A stretch of 48,843 bases of DNA from Acidimicrobiaceae bacterium (GTDB taxonomy: Bacteria > Actinomycetota > Acidimicrobiia > Acidimicrobiales > Poriferisodalaceae): the NCBI GenBank assembly GCA_002721305.1, contig PBKA01000029.1, forward strand, positions 1 through 48,843, in the 5' to 3' direction. Each line of letters starts with the position of its first letter. Positions within the stretch are counted from its first letter, which is position 1. A program made the position numbers and the translations under genes. The notes beneath the pieces were generated by a model. That model did not search any database and had not been told where the DNA came from. It saw only the letters and a program-made list of their open reading frames with translations. Below, piece by piece: positions 17,153 through 25,186 of this stretch.

Positions 17153-17169
17153 CTGGGGCAAGTCCCCAG
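17153..17169 (-). terminator. Hairpin between the cold-shock-like gene and pckG
   Basis: CTGGGG (17153-17158) and CCCCAG (17164-17169) form a 6-bp GC-rich stem with a 5-base loop. It lies just after the cold-shock-like gene and in the presumed pckG leader. It lacks a T run, so it may be a leader hairpin rather than a terminator. Confidence 0.35.
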
Positions 17170-17176
17170 TATCGGG

Positions 17177-17422
17177 TCACGCGTCGCCCCTCACGGCGGT
17201 GATCCACTCGGGTGTACCAAGGTCAACTTCGCTTCCCAACCGGAGTCGGGTCGCTAATCCTTGTTCATCCAGGTCGAAAATGACCCTTTGCCCCTGTCTA
17301 ACCATGCGAAAGATCGACCCTTCGAGGGCATCCAAGGCGAGGTCGTACTCAGATCTGTTGACGTCATCAACTATGACGCCTGTTCTGGTCTGTGGGTCAT
17401 ATGACTTTATGACACCTTGCAC
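17177..17422 (-). CDS. Cold-shock-domain-like small protein
   Basis: This 81-residue protein opens with 'VQGVIKSYDPQTRTGVIVDD', very like the first two strands of a cold-shock OB fold (G-x-V-K-x-[FY]-[DN]-x3-G-x-G-x-I). It continues with 'QGQRVIFDLDEQGLATRLRL', matching the later strands. The aromatic RNP1 residues usual in CspA are not conserved, so nucleic-acid binding is uncertain. I place the start at GTG 17422, because GGAGG lies 6 bases upstream; the frame is open further, to a GTG at 17473 without a ribosome-binding site. A 13-bp palindrome (17439-17451) precedes it. Confidence 0.65.
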   Translation of the reverse strand: MQGVIKSYDPQTRTGVIVDDVNRSEYDLALDALEGSIFRMVRQGQRVIFDLDEQGLATRLRLGSEVDLGTPEWITAVRGDA

Positions 17423-17438
17423 GGCCGGCCTCCGATAG

Positions 17439-17451
17439 GACTCCTGGAGTC
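17439..17451. promoter_or_regulatory. 13-bp palindrome upstream of the cold-shock-like gene
   Basis: GACTCC T GGAGTC is a perfect inverted repeat located 5 bases upstream of the GGAGG ribosome-binding site. It could be an operator or a hairpin affecting ribosome access. Function is inferred from position only. Confidence 0.35.
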
Positions 17452-17591
17452 GAAATTTTGATGAATATCGCACGCTTCCACGGCGACCCTATGCCGCTTT
17501 GAGAAGCGCGCACAACTTAGCAAGTGAGGAAGCGCCTTTGGGGGAGCATCACCTTTAGAGATGGTCACTTAGTGGTAGCGCCGGTCACCGG

Positions 17592-17597
17592 TAGCAT
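17592..17597 (+). promoter_or_regulatory. -10 element (CGGTAGCAT) for the fakA-recG operon
   Basis: TAGCAT preceded by CGG lies 8 bases before GTG 17606, so the message should be nearly or fully leaderless. A second GGTAGC lies 16 bases upstream (17574-17579), flanking the small palindrome CCGGTCACCGG. Confidence 0.5.
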
Positions 17598-17605
17598 CGG
17601 CAGTT

Positions 17606-19246
17606 GTGGAATCTGTCTCGGCGCTCACTACAGCGCACATCGTCGAAACCTTGTCAGCGTTTCACGCTGCTTTGGAAGATCACAAAGAATCAATAAACCG
17701 TCTAAACGTCTATCCGGTTCCTGATGGCGACACGGGTACCAACATGTTCCTGACAGTCGCATCGGTGTTGGAGGAGATACAGGGAGTCGACCTTGACGAC
17801 AGAGAAGCGGTGTGTGCAGCGCTCTCCCACGGATCGTTGATGGGAGCTCGCGGCAACTCAGGTGTGATCTTGTCCCAAGTGCTCAGAGGGATGAGTCACT
17901 ACTTTGCGCAAGTCGACGAAATAGACGCTGAAGCGTTGGCGACGGCTCTAAGTGAGGCCAGTGTTGCGGCAGACGGCGCGGTGATGAAGCCGGTGGAGGG
18001 AACCATACTGACAGTCGTACGCGAAGTGGCTCGAGCAGCTCAAGACACCGCAAGTGACTCTTCAATCTTGGAGACCGTCGAACATGCGCTGGAGGAAGGC
18101 GAGGTTGCTTTAGAACGCACACCAGAACAACTTGATGTTTTGCGTGAAGCGGGAGTAGTTGACGCCGGTGGAGCAGGGTTTCTTTTGTTTCTTCACGCGC
18201 TCCTTTCAGTAATAGATGGACGCGATTTGCCCGAGGCGCCGACTGCTGAGGAACTCCTGAGTCCAACTGACCGAGTTGTTGTCGCAAACGAGCTGTCCGA
18301 ACTCCGTTACGAAGTTATGTATTTGCTGCACGCAGCGGATGACACCATCGAGGAATTCAAGAATGTTTGGGCGGGCTTCGGGGACTCGATTGTGGTCGTC
18401 GGAGGCGATGGATTATGGAATTGCCACATCCACACCAACGACATAGGACCCGCCATTGAGGCGGGAATTGAAATTGGCCGACCGGAACGAATAAGAGTCA
18501 CTGACTTAAGCGAAGAAGTGATGGAGGAAAGATGGGTTCGCGAGGCCGCAGAAGCTGGGCAAATTGATGGAATAGTTGCAGCGGATGCAGTTCCATGTGC
18601 TGTGGTGGCGGTATCCCCGGCTGCTGGAATAAGCAGAATTTTTCACAGTCTGGGAGTGCAAGAGTTGGTGCTAGGTGGTCAAAGCATGAATCCCTCTACC
18701 TCTGAGCTCTTGGATGCTGTGGAACGAGCGCCTGGCGACGAAGTGGTTATCTTGCCGAACAACTCGAACATTGTCGCCGTGGCGCAAGCAGTCGACGCCG
18801 AAACAGAGAAGATAGTTGTGGTAATTCCCACCACGTCGATCCCCGAGGGTTTCGCATCTTTACTCGGCTATGACCCGCAGACGACAGCGGCCCAAAATTC
18901 CCAAACCATGCTCGACGTCGCACGTGGAGTGAAAGTTGGCGAAGTGACCCAAGCTATCCGTCCAACAAGTACAGCGGTCGGTGAAGTAGCAACGGGTGAC
19001 TGGATAGGTTTGGACCGCAACGGCATAGGTTCGATAGGGGCCACCTTGGTTCAAGCAGCTACGGCGTTACTCGAACAGCTCGTCGATGAGCGAGACGAAA
19101 TTCTTTCGGTAATAGTCGGGGATGAGGCAAGCGATGCGGATACCCGCTCGGTGACTGAGTGGGTGAGAGAGAACCGACCAGGTGTCGAGACGGAAGTTCA
19201 CCATGGCGGCCAGAGCCACTACCCGTTCTTTTTTGGAGTCGAGTGA
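17606..19246 (+). CDS. fakA: DAK2/FakA-like fatty acid kinase ATP-binding protein
   Basis: This 546-residue cytoplasmic protein of the YloV/FakA family has an N-terminal DhaL (DAK2) domain and a C-terminal DegV-like domain. The DhaL metal site is clear in 'NRLNVYPVPDGDTGTNM' (three Asp/Asn ligands) followed by 'GSLMGARGNSGVILSQ'. 'MKPVEGTILTVVREVA' and 'LREAGVVDAGGAGFLLFL' are family blocks, and 'VVILPNNSNIVAVAQ' marks the C-terminal domain. In Firmicutes FakA phosphorylates fatty acids bound to FakB; no FakB is in this window. The GTG at 17606 follows a TAGCAT -10 by 8 bases. Its stop overlaps recG (GTGA), the usual actinobacterial pairing. Confidence 0.88.
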   Translation: MESVSALTTAHIVETLSAFHAALEDHKESINRLNVYPVPDGDTGTNMFLTVASVLEEIQGVDLDDREAVCAALSHGSLMGARGNSGVILSQVLRGMSHYFAQVDEIDAEALATALSEASVAADGAVMKPVEGTILTVVREVARAAQDTASDSSILETVEHALEEGEVALERTPEQLDVLREAGVVDAGGAGFLLFLHALLSVIDGRDLPEAPTAEELLSPTDRVVVANELSELRYEVMYLLHAADDTIEEFKNVWAGFGDSIVVVGGDGLWNCHIHTNDIGPAIEAGIEIGRPERIRVTDLSEEVMEERWVREAAEAGQIDGIVAADAVPCAVVAVSPAAGISRIFHSLGVQELVLGGQSMNPSTSELLDAVERAPGDEVVILPNNSNIVAVAQAVDAETEKIVVVIPTTSIPEGFASLLGYDPQTTAAQNSQTMLDVARGVKVGEVTQAIRPTSTAVGEVATGDWIGLDRNGIGSIGATLVQAATALLEQLVDERDEILSVIVGDEASDADTRSVTEWVRENRPGVETEVHHGGQSHYPFFFGVE

Positions 19247-21378
19247 CAGAGCCAATCTCTCTTCGGGAACTCGATGCGATAGGTGTCGATCGTCTGCAAG
19301 GAGTGGGTCGACAGAAGCGTGCTTCCCTAGAAGAGGTACAGATTCATTCTGTTTTTGAGCTGCTGACCCATTACCCACGGCGGTACATAGATCGGAGCCA
19401 CGAAGCAAAACTTGCCGACGTTCGGCCCGGTCAAGAAGTCATGGTCGTGGGAGATATAGAAAGCGTCAGTTCTCGGAGGACCCGAAACAGGAAGTCCATC
19501 GTTGAAGCTTCTTTGTCTGATGACACCGGCACCTTGGAGTTGGTTTTTTTCAATCAAGCATGGCGTTCGAAGCAACTTGCCCAAGGGTTAACGGTCGCGT
19601 TGTTCGGGAAGGTCGACCTTTACCGGAGCCAGCTCCAAATGACAAACCCTCTTGTCGACTTAGTCGGCGATCGAACCGGAAGGATTGTGGCGATCTATCC
19701 GCAGTCGGGTAAAGCCGGACTGACTACTTGGGACATAGGGCGCTGGTCCACAGAGGCGTTGCGTCGGTGTCAAAGCCGACGCATAGCTGACCCGATCCCT
19801 GAGGAGTACTTGCGGGAGATGGGCTTGGTTGATCGGATGAGCGCTTTTCAAACGATCCATCAACCGAACTCAATGTCCGAGGTCGTCGACGCCAGAGACA
19901 GGCTGGTTCTCGACGAATTGTTGAGGGTGCAGTTGGTCCTTCGAATGCGAAAAATGAGGCGTCTCGATCGCGCTTCTGGAGTGAAACACACGAACCAAGG
20001 TGACCTGTTGACTCAGTTCACAGAAGGTCTACCTTTTGAACTCACAGGTGCGCAGCGGCAAACGATTGCTGAAATAAGCACAGATCTGACTTCCGATCAG
20101 CCGATGCATCGACTTCTGCAAGGTGATGTAGGCGCTGGGAAAACTCTGGTCGCCATGTACGCCATGTTGGTCGCTGTTGCTGACAGTCATCAGGGCGCCC
20201 TCATGGCCCCGACTGAAGTGTTGGCCGAACAGCATTATCTAAATTTGCTTGAACTAGCGAAAGACCTAGAAGTAACTGATCCGTCTACTTTGACCGGCAG
20301 CAGACCACTTTCGATCAAATTGTTGACCAATGGAGTGACGGGGTCAGACCGAAACCAAGTCTTGAAAGGAATGGATGATGGTTCGGTTGATCTTGTCATC
20401 GGAACCCACGCGCTAATTCAAGACGGCGTCAGTTTTTCTTCCCTCAGTGTTGTTGTCGTTGACGAACAACACCGATTCGGTGTCGAACAGAGGTCTGTTC
20501 TCAGAGAGCGAGGACGCGGCGACGGTCGATGGCCGCACCTCTTGGTGATGACAGCGACGCCGATACCCCGAACTGCGGCGATGACCGTTTACGGTGACCT
20601 CGACGTTTCGACACTCAATGAGCTTCCACCCGGTAGATCACCGATTGCTACCTCTTGGGTATCACAAGACCTTGAGCGAGTTTGGGAGCATGTTCATTCC
20701 GAGGTTGAACGGGGAAGGCAGGCCTATGTTGTCTGCCCCCTGATCGAAGAAAGCGACAAGTTGGACGCGAGCTCTGCAGAGGAAACCAGGCGAGAGCTAG
20801 CTGAGGGTGTGCTTTCGGAACTTAGAGTCGGACTGCTCCATGGCCGGTTGGGTTCCCTTGAAAAGCAAGAGACCATGGAATCGTTTCGAGATGGCCACTT
20901 AGACGTCCTAGTCGCGACCACAGTGATCGAGGTTGGCATCGATGTGCCCAACGCCACGACCATGGTTATTTTGTCCGCTGACCGATTTGGTATTGCTCAA
21001 CTTCACCAACTTCGCGGAAGGGTTGGCAGAGGAAGTCACGAGTCGAATTGTTTCTTGGTGACCACCGAAGAGACCTCTGACGATGCCACGGCGCGTCTAA
21101 GCGCCCTCGAAGAATCGACTGATGGATTTGCGCTTGCAGAACGAGATCTCGAACTACGAGGGGAGGGAACGATCTTTGAACAACGACAGTCAGGCCGCAA
21201 CGATCTTAAATTGGCCTCTCTGGCTAGAGATCGAATCTGGGTTGAACGCGCCCGCGACTTAGCGGCTGAACTTGTGGATGAACAAGGGTCCCTTGATAAA
21301 TATGGAGCACTTGAAGATGAGGTCCTTTGGTTTGTGGAACGTCGGGACGATGATGCGGAGAATCTCTTAAGGGGCTAG
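19243..21378 (+). CDS. recG: ATP-dependent DNA helicase RecG
   Basis: This SF2 translocase of 711 residues reverses stalled replication forks and processes branched DNA. An N-terminal wedge/OB domain includes 'VFELLTHYPRRYIDRS' and 'GDIESVSSRRTRNRK'. The helicase core has Walker A GDVGAGKT (294-301), DEQH (407-410), 'MTATPIPRT', 'TVIEVGIDVPNAT' and 'QLHQLRGRVGRG'. The C-terminal 'LRGEGTIFEQRQSG' is close to the RecG TRG signature (usually GD or GE followed by hydrophobics). GTG 19243 overlaps the fakA stop and has GGAG upstream, so I prefer it to the longer frame from 19159. Confidence 0.94.
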   Translation: MTEPISLRELDAIGVDRLQGVGRQKRASLEEVQIHSVFELLTHYPRRYIDRSHEAKLADVRPGQEVMVVGDIESVSSRRTRNRKSIVEASLSDDTGTLELVFFNQAWRSKQLAQGLTVALFGKVDLYRSQLQMTNPLVDLVGDRTGRIVAIYPQSGKAGLTTWDIGRWSTEALRRCQSRRIADPIPEEYLREMGLVDRMSAFQTIHQPNSMSEVVDARDRLVLDELLRVQLVLRMRKMRRLDRASGVKHTNQGDLLTQFTEGLPFELTGAQRQTIAEISTDLTSDQPMHRLLQGDVGAGKTLVAMYAMLVAVADSHQGALMAPTEVLAEQHYLNLLELAKDLEVTDPSTLTGSRPLSIKLLTNGVTGSDRNQVLKGMDDGSVDLVIGTHALIQDGVSFSSLSVVVVDEQHRFGVEQRSVLRERGRGDGRWPHLLVMTATPIPRTAAMTVYGDLDVSTLNELPPGRSPIATSWVSQDLERVWEHVHSEVERGRQAYVVCPLIEESDKLDASSAEETRRELAEGVLSELRVGLLHGRLGSLEKQETMESFRDGHLDVLVATTVIEVGIDVPNATTMVILSADRFGIAQLHQLRGRVGRGSHESNCFLVTTEETSDDATARLSALEESTDGFALAERDLELRGEGTIFEQRQSGRNDLKLASLARDRIWVERARDLAAELVDEQGSLDKYGALEDEVLWFVERRDDDAENLLRG

Positions 21379-21389
21379 GAGAACTTTTC

Positions 21390-21548
21390 CTAGTCTTCCT
21401 CAATGACTATGTCCCACCGATCAAGGCAGTCTCTGCAGCGGTAAGCGACTACATCGCCTGGCTGGAAACCTTCGTCGGGTTCTTCATAACTGATCCGACC
21501 GCACAAACCGCCACAGTCGACGCAGATAATCGATTCAGGGACCTTCAT
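21390..21548 (-). CDS. 52-residue zinc-ribbon-like protein
   Basis: This short gene reads MKVPESIICVDCGG at the start and 'VVAYRCRDCLDRWDIVIEED' at the end. Two CxxC knuckles (Cys9/Cys12 and Cys38/Cys41) are spaced as in a zinc ribbon, with an extra Cys16 and a very acidic middle and tail. It sits between recG (end 21378) and rsmD (start 21577) on the opposite strand, with its start only 28 bases from the rsmD start. There is no Shine-Dalgarno; a CAGACT hexamer 6 bases upstream could be a -10 for a leaderless message. The coding signal is good for its size; function unknown. Confidence 0.65.
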   Translation of the reverse strand: MKVPESIICVDCGGLCGRISYEEPDEGFQPGDVVAYRCRDCLDRWDIVIEED

Positions 21549-21564
21549 GTACACAGTCTGCCGT

Positions 21565-21570
21565 TAGTGT
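21565..21570 (+). promoter_or_regulatory. -10 element (TAGTGT) for rsmD
   Basis: TAGTGT lies 6 bases before the rsmD ATG (21577), which has no ribosome-binding site, consistent with a leaderless transcript diverging from the zinc-ribbon gene. Confidence 0.45.
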
Positions 21571-21576
21571 CGTCGT

Positions 21577-22098
21577 ATGCGTATTGTCGGAGGGGAATTG
21601 AGCGGTCGTCGAATCGAAGTTCCCCCCAATGAGGATGTCAGACCCACTTCAGACCGGGCGCGTGAAGCGATGTTCAACATGTTGTTTAGCCTCGGATTCC
21701 CCCAAGGTTGTCAGGTGGTAGACCTGTACGCGGGTTCAGGTGCTCTTGGGATTGAGGCTCTGTCGCGTGGAGCGGACGCGGTCTCCTTTGTCGATAACAA
21801 CCCTTTTGCGTGCAGAACCATCAGTGAGAACCTGGACTCTCTGGGTGTAGAGGGCCGGGTGATCCAGGGAGATTCACTGCAACAGCTTCAGTCTTTGGAG
21901 GTGGACTTAGTCCTCGCAGATCCACCGTATGGATTTGACGGGTGGGATCAGTTGTTGAAGGGAGTGGGAGAAGCGTTGGTGGTCGCCGAAAGCGAACGAC
22001 CTCTGGAACTCTTCGAAGGTTGGGACGTGGTGAGATCTCGCAAGTATGGGAGAGCGGTGGTGACTATTTTGCGACCAAGCGAAGCAAATATGTGCTGA
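21577..22098 (+). CDS. rsmD: 16S rRNA (guanine-966-N2)-methyltransferase
   Basis: This is a 173-residue SAM-dependent methyltransferase of the RsmD family, acting on G966 of 16S rRNA in the small subunit. The N-terminus 'MRIVGGELSGRRIEVPP' and 'RPTSDRAREAMFNML' are family signatures. The SAM loop is DLYAGSGALGIEA (49-61) and the catalytic motif is DPPY (115-118). It is of normal length. Position upstream of coaD is the conserved bacterial arrangement. Confidence 0.94.
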   Translation: MRIVGGELSGRRIEVPPNEDVRPTSDRAREAMFNMLFSLGFPQGCQVVDLYAGSGALGIEALSRGADAVSFVDNNPFACRTISENLDSLGVEGRVIQGDSLQQLQSLEVDLVLADPPYGFDGWDQLLKGVGEALVVAESERPLELFEGWDVVRSRKYGRAVVTILRPSEANMC

Positions 22099-22147
22099 AT
22101 TGCGTGAATTTGCAGGTTTGACAGTGGAGGATTCCGTTCAGGGTCGG

Positions 22148-22153
22148 TACCGT
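22148..22153 (+). promoter_or_regulatory. Candidate -10 element (CGGTACCGT) before coaD
   Basis: TACCGT preceded by CGG is the same sequence as the -10 before xerC (TCGGTACCGTT in both). It would give the coaD operon a leader of about 30 bases. A TTGACA at 22118 is 24 bases away, too far to be its -35. Confidence 0.4.
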
Positions 22154-22189
22154 TTCATATAGCCCGAACCGCTAGGCGAGGAGACGCTC

Positions 22190-22669
22190 GTGGTCAAGGT
22201 TCTTTACCCAGGTTCGTTTGACCCTGTTCACAACGGCCACATAGAGATCTGCACTACCGCGAGTCGCCTGTTCGACCATGTTGTCGTGGCCGCGATGAGA
22301 AACCCCCAAAAGTCTTCGCCCTTGTTTAGTGACGAAGAACGAATCGAAATGATCACGGAGGCGTGTAGTCACCTGGACAACGTGGAAGTGGTTCAGTTCG
22401 GGGAGCTAGTGGTGGACTTGGCGAAACGGTTAGAAGTCGACTTCATCGTCAAGGGCCTTAGAAGTTCAGGGGACTTCGAGTCAGAATTGCAGATGGCTCA
22501 AATGAATAAATCCGTCAGCGGTGTTGAAACAGTGTTTCTTCCAGCGACCAGCGGAAATGCCTTCATCGCGTCTAAATACATTCGCGACATCACGAAATTC
22601 GGAACTGATTGCTCACATCTAGTTCCCGAGTCAATTGCCGATCGGCTCCGAGAGAAGATGCCCAAGTGA
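22190..22669 (+). CDS. coaD: Pantetheine-phosphate adenylyltransferase
   Basis: This 159-residue cytoplasmic enzyme makes dephospho-CoA from 4'-phosphopantetheine and ATP, the penultimate step of CoA synthesis. The nucleotidylyltransferase signature GSFDPVHNGH (7-16) is complete. 'DFIVKGLRSSGDFESELQMA' is the substrate-binding block, and 'FIASKYIRDITKFG' stands where ISSSxVRE is usual. The GTG start has GAGGAGA upstream. Its stop overlaps the next gene (GTGA). Confidence 0.95.
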   Translation: MVKVLYPGSFDPVHNGHIEICTTASRLFDHVVVAAMRNPQKSSPLFSDEERIEMITEACSHLDNVEVVQFGELVVDLAKRLEVDFIVKGLRSSGDFESELQMAQMNKSVSGVETVFLPATSGNAFIASKYIRDITKFGTDCSHLVPESIADRLREKMPK

Positions 22670-23214
22670 GTGAGGCCGCACCGTTAAGTGGCCCTGGTGT
22701 TGAAGCTCTAGTGCGCCGGGTGATCGATGTGATCAACGCGGCACGGCCGATGCCACTCTCAACGTCGGTAATGGTCAGCAGAGACGAAATCATTGAGTTA
22801 CTCGAAGCTGCGCTCTTGGAACTTCCCGAAGAGGTTCGAGAGGCCCGATGGCTTTTGAAAGAACGAGAAGACCTTCTGTCCAAGGCGAGAGTTGATGCTG
22901 GATTGGTCATCGAAGAAGCTCGGACGCGTGTCGCTCAAATGGTTCAACGGACGGAAGTCGTGAGATCAGCTGAACTCAAAGCTCGTCAAACAGTGGAGCA
23001 AGCGGAATCTCGGGCTCGCAGAAGACAACATGAGGTTGATGACTATTGCGACCAGCGCCTTGAGCAATTCGCTGCTGCTCTCGAAAAGATTCAGAGTGCA
23101 GTAGTCAACGCGAGAACTCGGTTGCAGCCGACGATGCCTGAACACGAACCTGATACGCCAACAGAGCCCGAAAGATCTTCTGACTCTGAAGTTTTTGATC
23201 AGGATGAGAATTGA
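22666..23214 (+). CDS. SepIVA/DivIVA-like coiled-coil protein
   Basis: This 182-residue protein consists of a short N-terminal segment, a long coiled coil (about residues 50-160: many Glu/Arg/Ala heptads, e.g. 'RQTVEQAESRARRRQHEVDD') and a Pro/Glu-rich disordered tail. It sits between coaD and DUF177, the position of mycobacterial SepIVA (Rv2927c), a DivIVA-like septation factor. By sequence alone it could be mistaken for an ATP synthase b-subunit-like protein, but it has no membrane anchor. GTG 22666 overlaps the coaD stop; its own end overlaps the next start (TTGA). Role in cell division or growth is inferred from synteny and coil architecture. Confidence 0.72.
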   Translation: MSEAAPLSGPGVEALVRRVIDVINAARPMPLSTSVMVSRDEIIELLEAALLELPEEVREARWLLKEREDLLSKARVDAGLVIEEARTRVAQMVQRTEVVRSAELKARQTVEQAESRARRRQHEVDDYCDQRLEQFAAALEKIQSAVVNARTRLQPTMPEHEPDTPTEPERSSDSEVFDQDEN

Positions 23215-23765
23215 GTGACGAGGGTTCATTGTCTCAACTGAGGGTCCCCTTAGAGAGGCTTCAACGTCTGGATCCCATCCGAACATGGAAGGTTGAGGTA
23301 CGTGCAGATCAGTTAGAAGAAGTGAAAACTCCCCTGCGGATCGGCGACGTTTTCGTTCCCTCCCATCACCCGGTTGTAGTTGACGTGGTATTAGCCAAAG
23401 TCTCCGAGGGGGTCGCGGTGAACGGCACCGTGGTCGCAAATTGGGTTGCCGAATGTTCACGCTGTTTGCGGACCATCGAGGGAGATGCGCTAGCTCAAGT
23501 TGAAGAGTTATTTGAAGAGAACCCCCGCGAAGGTGAGTCTTACCCGCTTGGCGACGAATTTCTCGACTTGGCGGCGATGGTTAGAGAGGCGGTTCTACTG
23601 GAACTTCCTGTGGGCGTGGTTCGATGCCCAAATACCCAAGAATGTTTGGAGGCAGCACCCGAGTATGCGAGTGCAAAAAGAAAGTCAGGTGATGAGGCAG
23701 AGGACTCTGAGCGCAGGGACCCACGATGGGCCGCCCTAGACGAACTGACTTTTGAAGAAGAATGA
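23211..23765 (+). CDS. yceD: DUF177 (YceD-like) protein
   Basis: This 184-residue protein has the DUF177 core: 'VAVNGTVVANWVAECSRCLR' with its CxxC, then an acidic 'EVEELFEENP'-like stretch (here QVEELFEEN) and 'LDLAAMVREAVLLELP' followed by 'CPNTQEC'. The two CxxC/Cx5C elements may bind zinc. DUF177 genes precede rpmF in most bacteria and have been tied to 23S rRNA maturation in plants and bacteria. The TTG start overlaps the upstream stop by four bases. A 212-base gap with its own promoter separates it from rpmF here. Confidence 0.85.
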   Translation: MSDEGSLSQLRVPLERLQRLDPIRTWKVEVRADQLEEVKTPLRIGDVFVPSHHPVVVDVVLAKVSEGVAVNGTVVANWVAECSRCLRTIEGDALAQVEELFEENPREGESYPLGDEFLDLAAMVREAVLLELPVGVVRCPNTQECLEAAPEYASAKRKSGDEAEDSERRDPRWAALDELTFEEE

Positions 23766-23834
23766 CAAACAAATACGGCTTCTTCGCGTGAGTGTTCACG
23801 AAATACTGCAGTAGGAGGTCGATTTTTGTTCGGG

Positions 23835-23840
23835 TAGCCT
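23835..23840 (+). promoter_or_regulatory. -10 element (GGGTAGCCT) for rpmF
   Basis: TAGCCT in the context GGGTAGCCTC lies 138 bases before the rpmF ATG, in the 212-base gap 23766-23977. It matches the TAGCCT elements before ffh, rpsB and the HAD gene. It implies a leader of about 130 bases containing the hairpin at 23938-23958. Confidence 0.4.
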
Positions 23841-23937
23841 CTTACTTTGCGCATGCAGTGTGTGGTGTGCAAGATACCGACGTGGGTTGCCTTGACTAAG
23901 CGCTGTCATTGAAACTGAATCGGGTCCTTATTCGCTT

Positions 23938-23958
23938 GCTCAGCGGATGATGCTGAGC
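23938..23958 (+). promoter_or_regulatory. Leader hairpin just upstream of rpmF
   Basis: GCTCAGC (23938-23944) and GCTGAGC (23952-23958) form a perfect 7-bp stem with a 7-base loop, ending 19 bases before the start codon and close to the GAGG ribosome-binding site. It could modulate L32 translation. Confidence 0.4.
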
Positions 23959-23977
23959 CAATTTGCTGAGGTCGACG

Positions 23978-24157
23978 ATGGCCGTCCCAAAGAAAAAGAC
24001 TTCGAAGTCAAAAACACGGAGCCGTCGAGCAGCCGCCTGGAAACTGCGCCCTTCGTCGCGCAGTTCGTGTCCGCGTTGTTCGGAGGCGAAGTTGCCACAT
24101 CGGGTTTGCGGCAACTGCGGCTGGTACGCGGGCCGCCAAGCCGTTGAAGTCGACTAG
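23978..24157 (+). CDS. rpmF: 50S ribosomal protein L32
   Basis: This is a 59-residue L32 of the zinc-binding (C+) type: MAVPKKKTSKSKTRSRRAA then CPRC (31-34) and CGNC (44-47), ending 'WYAGRQAVEVD'. ATG 23978 has GAGG 7-8 bases upstream; an in-frame TTG 15 bases earlier is not needed. Following plsX by 15 bases is the standard order rpmF-plsX, which ties lipid synthesis to ribosome production. Confidence 0.95.
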   Translation: MAVPKKKTSKSKTRSRRAAAWKLRPSSRSSCPRCSEAKLPHRVCGNCGWYAGRQAVEVD

Positions 24158-24172
24158 CGAACTCCATAGAAC

Positions 24173-25138
24173 ATGAAACCCATTGTCGTCGATGCTATGG
24201 GTGGCGATAACGCTCCCTCGGTAGTGATCGAAGGTGTCCGCCAGGCGTTGGCCTCGGGCATCCCGGTTGAGTTGGTTGGAGACCCGAGCTTGGTGACCGA
24301 CTGCGATGACATTGCTCTGCATGCCTCTTCCGAGGTTATTGAGATGGCCGAGGAGCCGAGCCGCGCGGTTCGGACCAAGAAGGACTCTTCGATAGTCCGA
24401 GCGGCGGAACGAGTTCGAGATGGACATGCCTCAGCCATGGTGAGCGCGGGGAACACCGGAGCTGTAGCTGCAGCTGCGCTATTGAGGATGAAACGTATCA
24501 AGGGTGTTAGCCGGCCTGCGATTGCAACCACCCTCCCTGTTCCTGGTCGGCCGCCCAAAATTCTGCTTGATTCAGGTGCGATGGTTGACTGCCAGCCCGA
24601 CTGGCTGCACCAGTTTGCTCGAATGGGCTCTGTGTTCACGCAAGTGCGTTATGAAATCGAGGCACCTCGCGTCGGTTTGGTGTCAATCGGTGAGGAAGCC
24701 GAAAAAGGTAACCAGCTAGTTAAGGACACTCATCGGCTCCTCGCAGATGATCAGACAATCAACTTCATCGGCAATGTTGAAGGGCGTGATGTTCTTAGCG
24801 GTGAAGTGGATGTCCTCGTTGCGGACGGATTCACCGGAAACGTCATCTTGAAAACATTGGAAGGCACGGTCCAGTTTCTCGTCGGGGAAATAGTTTCGGC
24901 GTTGAGCGCACAAGATGCGGCAGCGGTGGGGCCAGAGGCGTTGGGTCATCTAGCGCCAATAGCATCAGAGCTCAATCCGGATGCGGTAGGCGGCGCCATG
25001 TTGTTGGGGGTGAATGGTGTGGCAATCATTAGCCATGGGTCGGCCGGAGCAACCGCCATTTTGAATGCGTGCAGGGTCGCCAAAGATATGGTCGAACGGG
25101 ACTTAGTCGCTGAGCTTTCAGGGGCCGTCGCCGTCTAG
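24173..25138 (+). CDS. plsX: Phosphate acyltransferase PlsX
   Basis: This 321-residue enzyme converts acyl-ACP to acyl-phosphate for phospholipid synthesis by PlsY. Family blocks: 'VVDAMGGDNAPSVVIEGV', 'KDSSIVRAAERVRDGHASAMVSAGNTGA', seen here in part as SAMVSAGNTGAVAAAALL, 'EEAEKGNQLVKDTHRLL', 'NFIGNVEGRDVLSGEVDV' and 'ADGFTGNVILKTLEG'. Length is normal. It is a peripheral membrane enzyme in other bacteria. It is followed, after a promoter region, by an acyl carrier protein gene, whose product is its likely substrate carrier. Confidence 0.95.
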   Translation: MKPIVVDAMGGDNAPSVVIEGVRQALASGIPVELVGDPSLVTDCDDIALHASSEVIEMAEEPSRAVRTKKDSSIVRAAERVRDGHASAMVSAGNTGAVAAAALLRMKRIKGVSRPAIATTLPVPGRPPKILLDSGAMVDCQPDWLHQFARMGSVFTQVRYEIEAPRVGLVSIGEEAEKGNQLVKDTHRLLADDQTINFIGNVEGRDVLSGEVDVLVADGFTGNVILKTLEGTVQFLVGEIVSALSAQDAAAVGPEALGHLAPIASELNPDAVGGAMLLGVNGVAIISHGSAGATAILNACRVAKDMVERDLVAELSGAVAV

Positions 25139-25186
25139 GAACAGACGACCGATACATCACTGTAAGTGGTTATGGTGAACAGAAAA

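Noticed and set aside
22118-22123. TTGACA as the -35 of a coaD promoter
   Set aside because: The nearest good -10 (TACCGT at 22148) is 24 bases away and no TAnnnT lies at 16-18 bases, so the pairing is not credible even though the hexamer is perfect.
23896-24167. Minus-strand frames of 72-75 codons over rpmF
   Set aside because: They are antisense to an unmistakable L32 gene and have no motif of their own.
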